A stretch of 64,000 nucleotides of DNA, taken from the NCBI GenBank assembly GCA_902579105.1, contig CACHFM010000004.1, positions 1-64,000 on the forward strand, written 5' to 3'. This document shows positions 1-9,549 of the stretch, in pieces (within the stretch, counting starts at the first letter, position 1; every line of letters begins with the position of its first letter). Position numbers and translations under genes: made by a program. Below the pieces are notes generated by a model, which worked only from the letters and a program-made list of their open reading frames with translations, was not told where the DNA came from and ran no database searches. The stretch comes from an uncultured Pelagibacteraceae bacterium. Lineage in GTDB: Bacteria > Pseudomonadota > Alphaproteobacteria > Pelagibacterales > Pelagibacteraceae.

Positions 1-1
1 T

Positions 2-565
2 AATAATATTTTATTCAATGAAACAAAACTTTTTTGTGATTGGTATGTGGTAAATAAATTATCTAAAAAGAAGAGTATTAAGTTTAACTATAAATTTAAA
101 AAAGAAGTTAAATTTTTATTATCTAAATTAAATTATAAAAATAATACTTTCGTACATAGAGATTTTCATGTATCAAATTTAATGTATTTAAATAATAAGA
201 TAGGTGTTATTGATGGCCAGGATGCTTTAATTGGTAATCAAGCATATGATTTAGCTTCATTAATTGATGATGTTAGATTTAAGACTTCTAATAAATTTAA
301 AGAAAAAGTTTATAATTATTATTTAAAAACAAATAAAAAAATTAAATTAAAAAAATTTAGTATAGATTTTGAAATTTTATCAGTATTAAGAAACCTTAAA
401 ATTATTGGAATATTTATGCGTTTGGCAGAAAGAGATAATAAAAAAAAGTATCTCAAGTTAATACCTTATGCATGGAAAATGATTGATTATAGATCAAATA
501 AAAATAAAGTTTTTAATAATTTAATTTTTTTATTAAAAAAAAATTTTCCTAAATTTTTAAGTTAA
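2..565 (+). CDS. AmgK-like aminoglycoside phosphotransferase-family sugar kinase, C-terminal part (truncated by window start)
   Basis: Frame is open upstream of the listed GTG to base 2 (..NNILFNETKLFCDWYVVNK); kinase motifs FVHRDFHVSNLMYL and IGVIDGQDALIGNQAYDLASLIDD; next to a MurU-like gene. Confidence 0.75.
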   Translation, partial: NNILFNETKLFCDWYVVNKLSKKKSIKFNYKFKKEVKFLLSKLNYKNNTFVHRDFHVSNLMYLNNKIGVIDGQDALIGNQAYDLASLIDDVRFKTSNKFKEKVYNYYLKTNKKIKLKKFSIDFEILSVLRNLKIIGIFMRLAERDNKKKYLKLIPYAWKMIDYRSNKNKVFNNLIFLLKKNFPKFLS

Positions 566-569
566 TATT

Positions 570-1245
570 ATGAAAATTAATACAGCTTTAATTTTATCTG
601 CAGGATTTGGTAAAAGACTAAATCCTATTACATTAACAACTCCAAAACCTTTGCTAGAAATAAATAATATTACTTTGCTTGAGAAGTGTATTAAATTAAT
701 TGAAAATTTAGGGATAAAAAAAATTATTATAAACACTTTTTACTTAAAAGATCAAATTTCAAATTTTTTAAATAATAAAAATTTTAATTGTGAAATTAAA
801 ATTATTGAAGATGGAAAAAATATTTTAGATACGGGAGGTGGAATATTAAATATGATGAATCATTCTGAAGATAATGATTTTTTAATTTTTAATCCTGATA
901 CTTTATGGCAAAAAGAATACTTTGATGAAATTATTAAGATGGAAGAATTTTATTTTTCAAAAAAAAATCGAAAATATTTTATTATTAGTAAAAAAAAACT
1001 TAAGTTTTGATAAAAGTTTGATTGGAGATTTTAATATGGAAAAAAATTTAATTTCTAAAAGTAAAAAAAGAGATTTTATATATATAGGTTGTCAATTATT
1101 TTTAGAACATAAGGTAGAAAATTTTTCTATAATAAGTGTTTGGAATAATTTAATTGAAAAAAAAAAATTATATGGGTTTCGAAGTTTTAATGATTTTTAT
1201 CATTTAACTGATCTTAAAACTTTTAAAAAACTAAAAGATCTTTAG
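570..1245 (+). pseudogene. MurU-like sugar-1-phosphate nucleotidyltransferase split by a frameshift (ORFs 570..1010 and 922..1245)
   Basis: N-terminal LILSAGFGKRLNPITLTTPKPLL nucleotidyltransferase signature; continuation IENILLLVKKNLSFDKSLIGDF lies in another frame; switch falls in an A9 run at about 959-967. Confidence 0.7.
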
Positions 1246-1936
1246 CTCTATCTTTATCTAGATATTTACAATCTGATATTTTATTTTCATTATTAAACTC
1301 TATTAATAATGGATTACCAGTAGGAATTTCTAATTTAGAAATTTGATTATTATCTAATTTAAATAAATATTTACAAAGAGCCCTTATTGAATTTCCATGA
1401 GCAGAAATCAAAATATTATTTTTGACTATTTTATTTTCAATTTCTTTTTTATAAAATTCTAAAACTCTTTCATATGTGTCTTTAAGAGACTCTGTATCTG
1501 GAATTTTGTTCATTGGTATTTCTTTATAAGTTTCAATATTATTTGGATGATAAGGATTATTTTTATTTAATGGTTCAGGTCTTAAATCCCATGATCTTCT
1601 AAATTGATGTACTTTATCTTCTCCAAGTTTAGTTTTCATTTCATCTTTATTTAAACCAGTTAGCGCACCATAATGTCTTTCATTAAGTTGCCAGGCCTCT
1701 GTTGATTTTTTTTGATCATTTAATATTTCTTGTATTAATTTTAGTGTATTTTTGGCTCTTAATTGAACTGAAGAATAATATAAATTAATATTTATTTCTT
1801 GATTTCTAATTAAATTACCAGCTTTTTTTGCTTCTAACTTACCATTTTCGGTTAAATCAACATCTACCCATCCGGTAAATTTTTTTTCAAGATTCCAGAT
1901 ACTTTGGCCATGCCTTACTAAAATTAAATGACTCAT
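1223..1936 (-). CDS. gpmA: 2,3-bisphosphoglycerate-dependent phosphoglycerate mutase
   Basis: LILVRHGQSIWNLEKKFTGWVDVDLTENG; conserved NERHYGALTGLNK. Confidence 0.93.
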   Translation of the reverse strand: MSHLILVRHGQSIWNLEKKFTGWVDVDLTENGKLEAKKAGNLIRNQEININLYYSSVQLRAKNTLKLIQEILNDQKKSTEAWQLNERHYGALTGLNKDEMKTKLGEDKVHQFRRSWDLRPEPLNKNNPYHPNNIETYKEIPMNKIPDTESLKDTYERVLEFYKKEIENKIVKNNILISAHGNSIRALCKYLFKLDNNQISKLEIPTGNPLLIEFNNENKISDCKYLDKDRAKDLLVF

Positions 1937-2025
1937 TTGTTTATCTTTTAGATTAATTTGATAAATAAAACTAGTTTATTAATGATTAATTATTTTTCAA
2001 AATATGAATTTATTTTTTAAGAAAT

Positions 2026-2625
2026 ATGAAAATTTTAAAAACTAATTTTTTATTAATATTATTATTATTCATTTCGGCATGTTCTTCAATTCCTTCAAAT
2101 ACTTCAAATAGTTGCTTAATATTTGAAGAAAAATATTTGTGGTATAAACATGCCAAAAAATCTGAGAAAAAGTGGGGTACCCCAGTTTATTTACAGCTTG
2201 CAATTATAAAAATGGAATCTAGTTTTGATTGGTTAGCAAAACCACCAAGACAAAAACTTTTTAAAGTAGTTCCTTACAAGAGACCTTCAAGCTCTTTTGG
2301 ATATTCGCAAGCAGTAAAAGGAACATGGAAACAATATAAAGATGAAACTGGAAATAAATTTGCAACAAGATCAAGATTTAAAGATAGTGTTGATTTTATT
2401 GGCTGGTATACAAATAAAACTGAAAAAATTTTAAAGGTTTCTAAAAATGATGCTTTTAAGCAGTACATTGCTTATCACGAGGGGTGGGGTGATTACAAAA
2501 ATTATAAAAAAAATGAAAAGGTAATTAATTTAGCCAAAAGAGTAGAGAAACAATCAAATATTTATAAGCAACAATTATCAGAATGTAAAAATTCTTTATC
2601 AACCTCAAAATATATTATTTTTTAG
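2026..2625 (+). CDS. lipoprotein with lysozyme/SLT transglycosylase-like domain
   Basis: Lipobox-like LLFISACSS; LAIIKMESSFDWLAKPPR and SSFGYSQAVKGTWKQY resemble SLT motifs. Confidence 0.6.
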   Translation: MKILKTNFLLILLLFISACSSIPSNTSNSCLIFEEKYLWYKHAKKSEKKWGTPVYLQLAIIKMESSFDWLAKPPRQKLFKVVPYKRPSSSFGYSQAVKGTWKQYKDETGNKFATRSRFKDSVDFIGWYTNKTEKILKVSKNDAFKQYIAYHEGWGDYKNYKKNEKVINLAKRVEKQSNIYKQQLSECKNSLSTSKYIIF

Positions 2626-5600
2626 TTTAACTGTTTTTTTAATTCAATATCTACCGCATCAATACGCTTAGTATTTTTAGCAAGAGTTAAATACATTGTA
2701 GGAGTTACGTACAATGTAAAGAAAGTAGAAATTATCATTCCACCTAAAATAGTAGAACCAATAGCTAATCTTGAACCTTCACCAGCTCCTGGACCGATAT
2801 TTCCTATAACAAGAGGAAGCATTGCAATCATTGTACTTAAAGATGTCATTATGATTGGTCGAATTCTAAGCTGACAAGCTTTAATTAAGGCTTCTTCAAT
2901 TTTAATGCCAGTTGTTCTTAATTGGTTTGCATAGTCTACAATTAGAATACTATTTTTAGTAGATATACCGATAAGAATTATCAAAGCAATTTGTGAAAAT
3001 ATATTTACTGAGCTATTCAAAAGCAAAATAAATACTAATCCACCAAACACTGCAAGTGGAACAGTTAGTATTATTATAAATGGGTGAACAAAAGAATTAA
3101 AAGTTGCTGCCATAACCAAATATGCTGTTAATAAAGCAAGAGCAAAAATTAAATATATCTCATTTGTTGTTTCTTTTAGTTCCTCAGACTTTCCTTTCCA
3201 GGTAATCTGATTTTGAGGAGCAACTTTTATCATTACCTCTTCCAAATATTTTACTGCCTCTGTTAGAGTGTAATCCTCAGAAAGAGCAGCTGAAATCGTA
3301 ACAGCTCTTTGACGATTATACCTTGGTAAAGCTTCTGCAGTCCCTTTTTCTTTAAATTCTACAAGACTTGCAACAGAAACTAATTTTCCTGTTGTTTCCG
3401 ATCTCACAAAAATTTTTGATAAACCATCTTTGTCTCTTCTATCAGCTAAATATTGTTGTAAAATAATAGGATATTCTCTTCCTTGTTTACTAAAAGATGT
3501 TACTCTTTTTCCACCATAAAGTGTCTCAAGAGTTCTTCCAATATTTTCAGTAGATACTCCTAAATCATTTGCTCTATTTTTATTTGTGATTAATTTAACT
3601 TCTGGTTTATTTTTTGTGTAATCACTCTCTATTCTGAACATATTTCTATTTTTTCTAAGTGCGCTCAAAACATTGCTTTGGATTTCTTCAAGTTCTTCAT
3701 AACTAGATCCATAAATAACCATTTGTACTGGCTTGTTATAGCTTGAAACTCTTATTCCTTGAGGAGATATTGGAAAAGCAAAAGTTTCAGGAACTGAAAC
3801 TACTTGTCCAATTGCTTCTCTAAGAACAGTTTGGCTACTTTTTTCTCTATTTTTCCATTCATCCAATAATGCAATTATAATAAATGTATTGTAAGTAGTT
3901 GCTGACTTACCAAAACCCGGAACCCTCATTATTAATCTTTCATAAGGGCTATTTTCAGCTTGTAATAGCCTTAATATTCTACTCTCGATAATTTGCGCTT
4001 TTTCTTGAGTGTATTCAAATGAGCTTCCTTCATCAGTTGATCCTATTATTAAATAAGAGCCTCTATCTTCCATTGGCAATAGTTCTTTTTTTGAAAAATT
4101 AAAAAGATAACCAGACGCACAAATTATTAAGATTATAAATATTGAAATAGTTTTTTTCTTATTTATCCAGTATTTAAGTGAGTCAATGTAAAATCTAGTA
4201 AAAGTTTTAAATCCGTTATTAAATTTTCTTACAAAGAAATTAATTTTTTCTTTTTTATTCAAAAACTTACTTCCGAGCATTGGTGATAAAGTTAATGCAA
4301 CAAAAGATGAGACCACAATTGAGAAAGATAATGCTATTGCAGTTTCCTTAAACAATGTTCCTGAAATTCCTTTTATAAAAATTAGTGGTAAAAATACTGC
4401 AACTAAAATCAAAGTAGTCGCAATAATTGCAAAAGTAATCTGTTTTGAACCTTTGTATGCAGCAACTAGTGGTGTTTCACCATTTTCTATTCTTGTATAT
4501 ATTGCATCAGTCATAATTACAGAGTCATCCGTAATTATTCCTATCGCTAAAATAAAACTCAATAATACAAAAATATTTATAGAGAGATCAAATATATATA
4601 ATCCAAGAAATGAACCAATCAAGCTAACTGGCAGAGCTACTGCTGGTACAATGACTGCTTTAAGATTACCAAGAAAAAGATAAATTATCAAAACAACTAA
4701 GACAAAAGCAATGACTAAACTTTTGTATACTTCTTCGATAGCAGCACCAATGTAAGTAGCTCTATTAAATGCTATTTCTAATTTTAATCCATCTGGCAAG
4801 GATTTATTTAGTTCTTTTATTTTAACCTTAATTTGATTAGATAACTCTACAGTCGAAGCCCCACTTTTTGCATAAATTCCAATTCCAACAGTTTTAAGAT
4901 TTACTGCATTTTTTCTTTGTGCTTTAAATAAGGTTTTTTCTGAAACAGGACCAAATTCTACATTTGCAACATCCGAAAGTATTATTACCTTGTCTTTATT
5001 TTTTCTAAGAGGAAGCTGCTTTATTGTATCTATATTTGTATAAGATTTATCAATATTTAAAGTTAAATCTTTGTTATTTGCCTCTAATGTTCCAGCAGGC
5101 AGGTTTATATTTTCATTTCTTAATGCTCTTTCAACTTCTTGGATTGTAAGATTGTTAGAAGCTAGTTTTATTGGATCTATCCAAACTCTAACACTAAGCT
5201 CTCTTAGGCCACCAACCAAAATTCTTCCAACATTTGGTACACTTGAAAATGCATCTATAAGATATCTTTCAGCATAATCTCCAAGATCTAGATCGCTCCA
5301 TGTTGGAGATGAAAGCGCTACCCACATTGTTGTTGTAAAACCCGCTGCTTGTTTTAAAATTTGTGGTGGATTTGACTCACTTGGTAGATTGTCTACAACT
5401 CGCGCGACTCTCTCTCTTATATCATTTGCAGCATCGTCCAAGTCTATATCTGTATTAAATTGTATATTAATTCTACTTCTTCCATTTAAAGAACTTGAAT
5501 CGATATTTTTAATACCCTCAGCTCCTCCAATAACATCTTCAAGTTTTTGAGTAATTTCTTCATCGACTATTTCTGCTGATGCGGATTTATAATCCGTTTG

Positions 5601-5744
5601 GACTTGAACGACAGGTGGTTGAATACCGTCAGGAAGTTCTCGAACAGGTAATTCTGAAAAAACGAATATACCAAAAATAATTAAAATCAAAGACATGACC
5701 CAAGCCACAACAGGTCGTTTAATACTTACTTCAGTTATATACAT
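2622..5744 (-). CDS. RND-family efflux transporter permease (AcrB/MexF-like)
   Basis: 1040 aa; MYITEVSIKRPVVAWVMSLILIIFG N-terminus, duplicated TM/porter architecture, GISTKNSILIVDYANQLR. Confidence 0.93.
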   Translation of the reverse strand: MYITEVSIKRPVVAWVMSLILIIFGIFVFSELPVRELPDGIQPPVVQVQTDYKSASAEIVDEEITQKLEDVIGGAEGIKNIDSSSLNGRSRINIQFNTDIDLDDAANDIRERVARVVDNLPSESNPPQILKQAAGFTTTMWVALSSPTWSDLDLGDYAERYLIDAFSSVPNVGRILVGGLRELSVRVWIDPIKLASNNLTIQEVERALRNENINLPAGTLEANNKDLTLNIDKSYTNIDTIKQLPLRKNKDKVIILSDVANVEFGPVSEKTLFKAQRKNAVNLKTVGIGIYAKSGASTVELSNQIKVKIKELNKSLPDGLKLEIAFNRATYIGAAIEEVYKSLVIAFVLVVLIIYLFLGNLKAVIVPAVALPVSLIGSFLGLYIFDLSINIFVLLSFILAIGIITDDSVIMTDAIYTRIENGETPLVAAYKGSKQITFAIIATTLILVAVFLPLIFIKGISGTLFKETAIALSFSIVVSSFVALTLSPMLGSKFLNKKEKINFFVRKFNNGFKTFTRFYIDSLKYWINKKKTISIFIILIICASGYLFNFSKKELLPMEDRGSYLIIGSTDEGSSFEYTQEKAQIIESRILRLLQAENSPYERLIMRVPGFGKSATTYNTFIIIALLDEWKNREKSSQTVLREAIGQVVSVPETFAFPISPQGIRVSSYNKPVQMVIYGSSYEELEEIQSNVLSALRKNRNMFRIESDYTKNKPEVKLITNKNRANDLGVSTENIGRTLETLYGGKRVTSFSKQGREYPIILQQYLADRRDKDGLSKIFVRSETTGKLVSVASLVEFKEKGTAEALPRYNRQRAVTISAALSEDYTLTEAVKYLEEVMIKVAPQNQITWKGKSEELKETTNEIYLIFALALLTAYLVMAATFNSFVHPFIIILTVPLAVFGGLVFILLLNSSVNIFSQIALIILIGISTKNSILIVDYANQLRTTGIKIEEALIKACQLRIRPIIMTSLSTMIAMLPLVIGNIGPGAGEGSRLAIGSTILGGMIISTFFTLYVTPTMYLTLAKNTKRIDAVDIELKKQLN

Positions 5745-5748
5745 TTAA

Positions 5749-6744
5749 TTATTTTTTTTCTTTTTCAGTCTTTTTAAAAATATTTTTTAACCAATCAAAT
5801 TTACCTTTTTTTTCTTCAGTTTTTTTTGATTTCTTTTTTTTACCCCAACCAGAATTTCCTTGTTTTTTTTTGGCTCCTTTTTCGATTGGTCTTATTGTTA
5901 AATTTGGTCTTACTTTTTTTGTTCCTTCCGCAACAATTTTATCACCATTATTTAATCCATCTAATATTTCTACAAAGCCCAAGTATCTATCACCTATGGT
6001 AACTTTTGTTTTCATTACTTTATTTTTATCATCAACTTTATAAATAAAAACATTTTCGCCTTCGACTATTGTGCTTGTATCTGGTGCACTTAAACCTTCT
6101 CTTACATCATACTTAATAGAAATTTCTAGAAATGAACCAGGTAGTATTTCACCAGACATGTTATCCATCTTTATTCTTGTTGCTAAAGATCTAGTGTCTT
6201 CACTTATCCTGCTTGCAAAAGATTCAACTTTTCCTTTATAAATTTTATTTTTATAACCTGAAAATTTTATATCTACTGGAAGACCAACTTTAATAAATGG
6301 CACAAAAATTTCTGGTATATCAACATCACAATAAATTGAACTAGTATCTTCGAGATTGATTAGTATTGAAGATTTTGAAACTTCTATATCTTCTGAAAAT
6401 TCTCTTTTACCAATAACCCCATTAAATTGAGCAACTACATTTCTATTTTTTAACCTAGCTATGATATCTCCTGCTTTTACTTTTGTATTAAATTTAATTG
6501 GCTCTAATATTTCATATTTTTCAATTTTAAATGATTGTGTTTGAATTGGTGCTGCAGTTCCATATGTACTGATTACATTTTCAAAAACTCTTTCTTGTGT
6601 AGTGGTTATTATTATTCCTGGAGGTGGTCTTTTACTAAATTTTTTCTTGAAGTGATTTCCAATCATTGTTCTTCCAATAATCACTGTTGCAATAATTAAG
6701 AAAAAAATAATTACTATACTTGTTATTTTTGTTGATGTTTTCAT
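5749..6744 (-). CDS. RND efflux periplasmic adaptor (membrane fusion) subunit with Lys-rich C-terminal tail
   Basis: Single N-terminal TM, HlyD/MFP-like organisation (KAGDIIARLKNRNVVAQFNGVIGKR), directly upstream of the RND pump. Confidence 0.88.
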   Translation of the reverse strand: MKTSTKITSIVIIFFLIIATVIIGRTMIGNHFKKKFSKRPPPGIIITTTQERVFENVISTYGTAAPIQTQSFKIEKYEILEPIKFNTKVKAGDIIARLKNRNVVAQFNGVIGKREFSEDIEVSKSSILINLEDTSSIYCDVDIPEIFVPFIKVGLPVDIKFSGYKNKIYKGKVESFASRISEDTRSLATRIKMDNMSGEILPGSFLEISIKYDVREGLSAPDTSTIVEGENVFIYKVDDKNKVMKTKVTIGDRYLGFVEILDGLNNGDKIVAEGTKKVRPNLTIRPIEKGAKKKQGNSGWGKKKKSKKTEEKKGKFDWLKNIFKKTEKEKK

Positions 6745-6747
6745 AAT

Positions 6748-7560
6748 TTAGATTTTGCCATATTCAGCCCAAGAGCCATCATATATTGTGGGCATATATT
6801 TAACATTTATTAGCGAATAAGCTAGTGCCAATACAGATGCAGTTACTCCAGAACCACAAGAAAATACTACATTTTTATTATTATCAAAACTTATTGATTT
6901 AAATTTTTCTAAAATTTTATCCTTACTAATGAATGTATGATCGTTATTTATTAGTTCTGAAAAAGGCAAACAATAAGAATTTTTTATACAACCACTTTTT
7001 AAACCTTTTCTTGGTTCAGCAACTTTACCATCAAATCTATCTCTACTTCTTGCGTCAATTACATTAAATTCATTATTAGAAATATTTATGTCTATCTCAT
7101 TTTTATTTTTAACCATTTTTGTATTTTCAATAGCTACGTAGGTAGAAATTTTATTTTTTATTTTTTCATTATTTGTAATTTTATTTTCTTTTTTCCATTT
7201 TTTAAAACCTCCATCTAATACGTGAACAAGTTTTGGGTCATGACCAAAGTAAATTAGGTTAAACCAACATCTGCAAGAACTTATTACATCTGAGTTATCA
7301 TAAATTACTATTTCATCTTTATTTTCTATTCCCATATTACTTAAAATTTTTTCCCAAGACTTAATGTCAGTTAACATGTGAGGTAAATCAGTATTAATTT
7401 TTGAATTTTTATCTAGATCAAAAAATATTGCATTTGGTATATGTTCTTTATTATATTCTAAGAAACCATTTCTTTTTGCTTGAGGCATATGCCAAGAACA
7501 ATCAATAATTTTTACCTTACTAAGATTGCTCTCTAGCCAATTTGTATCAACTAAAGACAT
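6748..7560 (-). CDS. sulfurtransferase, two rhodanese domains (thiosulfate/3-mercaptopyruvate type)
   Basis: Tandem rhodanese domains; active-site loop CGSGVTASVLALA. Confidence 0.88.
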   Translation of the reverse strand: MSLVDTNWLESNLSKVKIIDCSWHMPQAKRNGFLEYNKEHIPNAIFFDLDKNSKINTDLPHMLTDIKSWEKILSNMGIENKDEIVIYDNSDVISSCRCWFNLIYFGHDPKLVHVLDGGFKKWKKENKITNNEKIKNKISTYVAIENTKMVKNKNEIDINISNNEFNVIDARSRDRFDGKVAEPRKGLKSGCIKNSYCLPFSELINNDHTFISKDKILEKFKSISFDNNKNVVFSCGSGVTASVLALAYSLINVKYMPTIYDGSWAEYGKI

Positions 7561-7561
7561 G

Positions 7562-8005
7562 CTATCTTTTTTCTAAATATCTTTGATGATATTCTTCTGC
7601 TTGACAATAATTTTTTACCAAAGAAATTTTAGTTACAACTTTTCCAGATAACTTTATATTTTCTTCTTCAATTATTTTTTCAGCAATCTTTTTTTGTTGA
7701 TCATTTAAATAAAATATTTCACTTCTATATTGTGTGCCAAAATCAGGTCCTTGAGAGTTTAATGTTGTTGGATCATGAATTTCAAAAAAGAATTTAAGAA
7801 TTTTTTCATAAGAGATAATTTCTGGGTCAAAATCTAATTTTACTACTTCAGCATGGTTTGTTGCTCCTGAACATACTTCTTTATAATTTGTTTGGGAGTT
7901 ATGTCCCCCACAATATCCTACTTCAGTTTTTATAATTCCATTAAGTTTACTGAATTCTATTTCAGGTCCCCAAAAACATCCTAATCCTAAAATTGCTATT
8001 TCCAT
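7562..8005 (-). CDS. msrA: peptide-methionine (S)-S-oxide reductase
   Basis: LGCFWGPEIEF active-site motif, EVGYCGG, HAEVVKLDFDP, FGTQYRSEIFY. Confidence 0.95.
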   Translation of the reverse strand: MEIAILGLGCFWGPEIEFSKLNGIIKTEVGYCGGHNSQTNYKEVCSGATNHAEVVKLDFDPEIISYEKILKFFFEIHDPTTLNSQGPDFGTQYRSEIFYLNDQQKKIAEKIIEEENIKLSGKVVTKISLVKNYCQAEEYHQRYLEKR

Positions 8006-8039
8006 TGATAATTACCTTAATTAATTTAAAGTTAATCAT

Positions 8040-8921
8040 ATGTTTTCAAAAAATCAATTAGGCTTTTTCTACATGTTCATTTCAGTATGTGCATTTTCTT
8101 TAATGGACGTGATAGTTAAGTGGTCTGAAGCGTATCCAGTTGGACAAGTATTATTTTTTAGAGGTTTTTTTGGAATAATCCCGATTTTATTTCTTATTCC
8201 TAAAGATAGGTATCTTAATTTTTACAAAACTAGTAGACCATTTCTACATTTTAAAAGATGCCTAGCTGGATTAATAGCTTTGATATCTATATTTATTGCT
8301 TTAAGAAATCTTCCATTAGCAACTGTTGTTAGTATTTCATTTGCAGCCCCAATATTTACAACTATTTTTTCAATATTTTTATTAAATGAAAAAGTTGGTT
8401 TTTATAGATGGTTAGCTGTACTAGTTGGTTTTATTGGAATTGTCGTTATTTCTGAGCCAGGTTTAAGTAATTTAAATTTTTATTATATTTATCCAATAAT
8501 TTTTTGTTTAGGATTGTCCTATGTCGCTATCGCTATAAGAAAATTATCATCCACTGAGCCAGTTTGGTTAATTGGTTTTTTCTTTTCTTTTTCAATAATG
8601 ATTTTAAGTTTTTTTACTTTTTATCAAAATTGGATATTTCCAAGTTTTCTAGATTTATTCTTATTATCAATGGTTGGTATACTCGGTGGACTTGCAAATT
8701 TATGGTTAACTCAATCATATAAATTTTCTGAAGTTAGTTTAGTAACTCCTTTAAAATATTTGGCTTTAGTTTTTGCAATAATGTTTGGTTATTTTATTTG
8801 GGATGAAGTTCCAACAATGAAAACTTTAGTTGGAGCTTCATTAGTAATTATATCTTCATTTATAATATTTAGAAGAGAAATGATTTTAAAGAAAACTTTA
8901 CCCATATCTAGACATGAGTAA
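8040..8921 (+). CDS. DMT-superfamily (EamA) transporter
   Basis: About 10 hydrophobic segments, EamA-type repeats (FFRGFFGIIPILFLIPK; SVSFAAPIFTTIFSIFLLNEK-like). Confidence 0.88.
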   Translation: MFSKNQLGFFYMFISVCAFSLMDVIVKWSEAYPVGQVLFFRGFFGIIPILFLIPKDRYLNFYKTSRPFLHFKRCLAGLIALISIFIALRNLPLATVVSISFAAPIFTTIFSIFLLNEKVGFYRWLAVLVGFIGIVVISEPGLSNLNFYYIYPIIFCLGLSYVAIAIRKLSSTEPVWLIGFFFSFSIMILSFFTFYQNWIFPSFLDLFLLSMVGILGGLANLWLTQSYKFSEVSLVTPLKYLALVFAIMFGYFIWDEVPTMKTLVGASLVIISSFIIFRREMILKKTLPISRHE

Positions 8922-9549
8922 AAAACCAAAATATTGGAATGCTGCAAAAAAATATTTATCAAAAAAAGATAAAGTTATGTCTTTATTAATCAAAAGATAT
9001 AAATCACCCTCTGAGACAGTATTGATATCAAGAAAAGATGTCTTTTTTTCATTATGCAAAAGTATTATTGGTCAACAAATTAGTGTAGCAGCAGCCAATT
9101 CTGTTTTTTTTAAATTTAAAAAAAAATGTAAAAATAAAATAAATGCTAAAACTGTTTACAAATTATCTACAGCACAACTCAAAAGTTGTGGTTTAAGTAG
9201 ACAAAAGGTTAAAGGAATTAAAAGTTTGGCAAAACAAACTTTAGATAAGACTTTTAATCCAAGACTTATTCCAAATATGTCAGATGAGGAAGCAATTATA
9301 TATTTATCAAAATTAAGACAAATTGGAAGATGGTCAGCTGAGATGATTTTACTATTTACTTATAATCGTTCAAATATTTGGCCAATACAAGATATTGGTT
9401 TATTAAGAGCTATTTCAAAAAATTATAAAAAAAAATATTTACCTCCTGATACCTATGTAAGTTTATTGAATAAAAGATTTTCACCATATTGTTCTGTTGC
9501 AACCTGGTATTTATGGAGAAGTATTGATCCAAAACCTATTCAGTATTAA
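8914..9549 (+). CDS. DNA-3-methyladenine glycosylase (AlkA/HhH-GPD family)
   Basis: SLCKSIIGQQISVAAANSVFFKF; HhH-GPD region LRQIGRWSAEMILLF followed by WPIQDIGLLRA. Confidence 0.88.
   Translation: MSKKPKYWNAAKKYLSKKDKVMSLLIKRYKSPSETVLISRKDVFFSLCKSIIGQQISVAAANSVFFKFKKKCKNKINAKTVYKLSTAQLKSCGLSRQKVKGIKSLAKQTLDKTFNPRLIPNMSDEEAIIYLSKLRQIGRWSAEMILLFTYNRSNIWPIQDIGLLRAISKNYKKKYLPPDTYVSLLNKRFSPYCSVATWYLWRSIDPKPIQY

Noticed and set aside
4453-5277. Plus-strand ORFs 4453..4683 and 5071..5277
   Set aside because: Antisense shadows inside the well-supported RND pump gene.
9536-9549. Convergent overlap of the glycosylase and GT17 genes as a regulatory antisense
   Set aside because: Short 3' overlaps are common in compact genomes and nothing else supports regulation.
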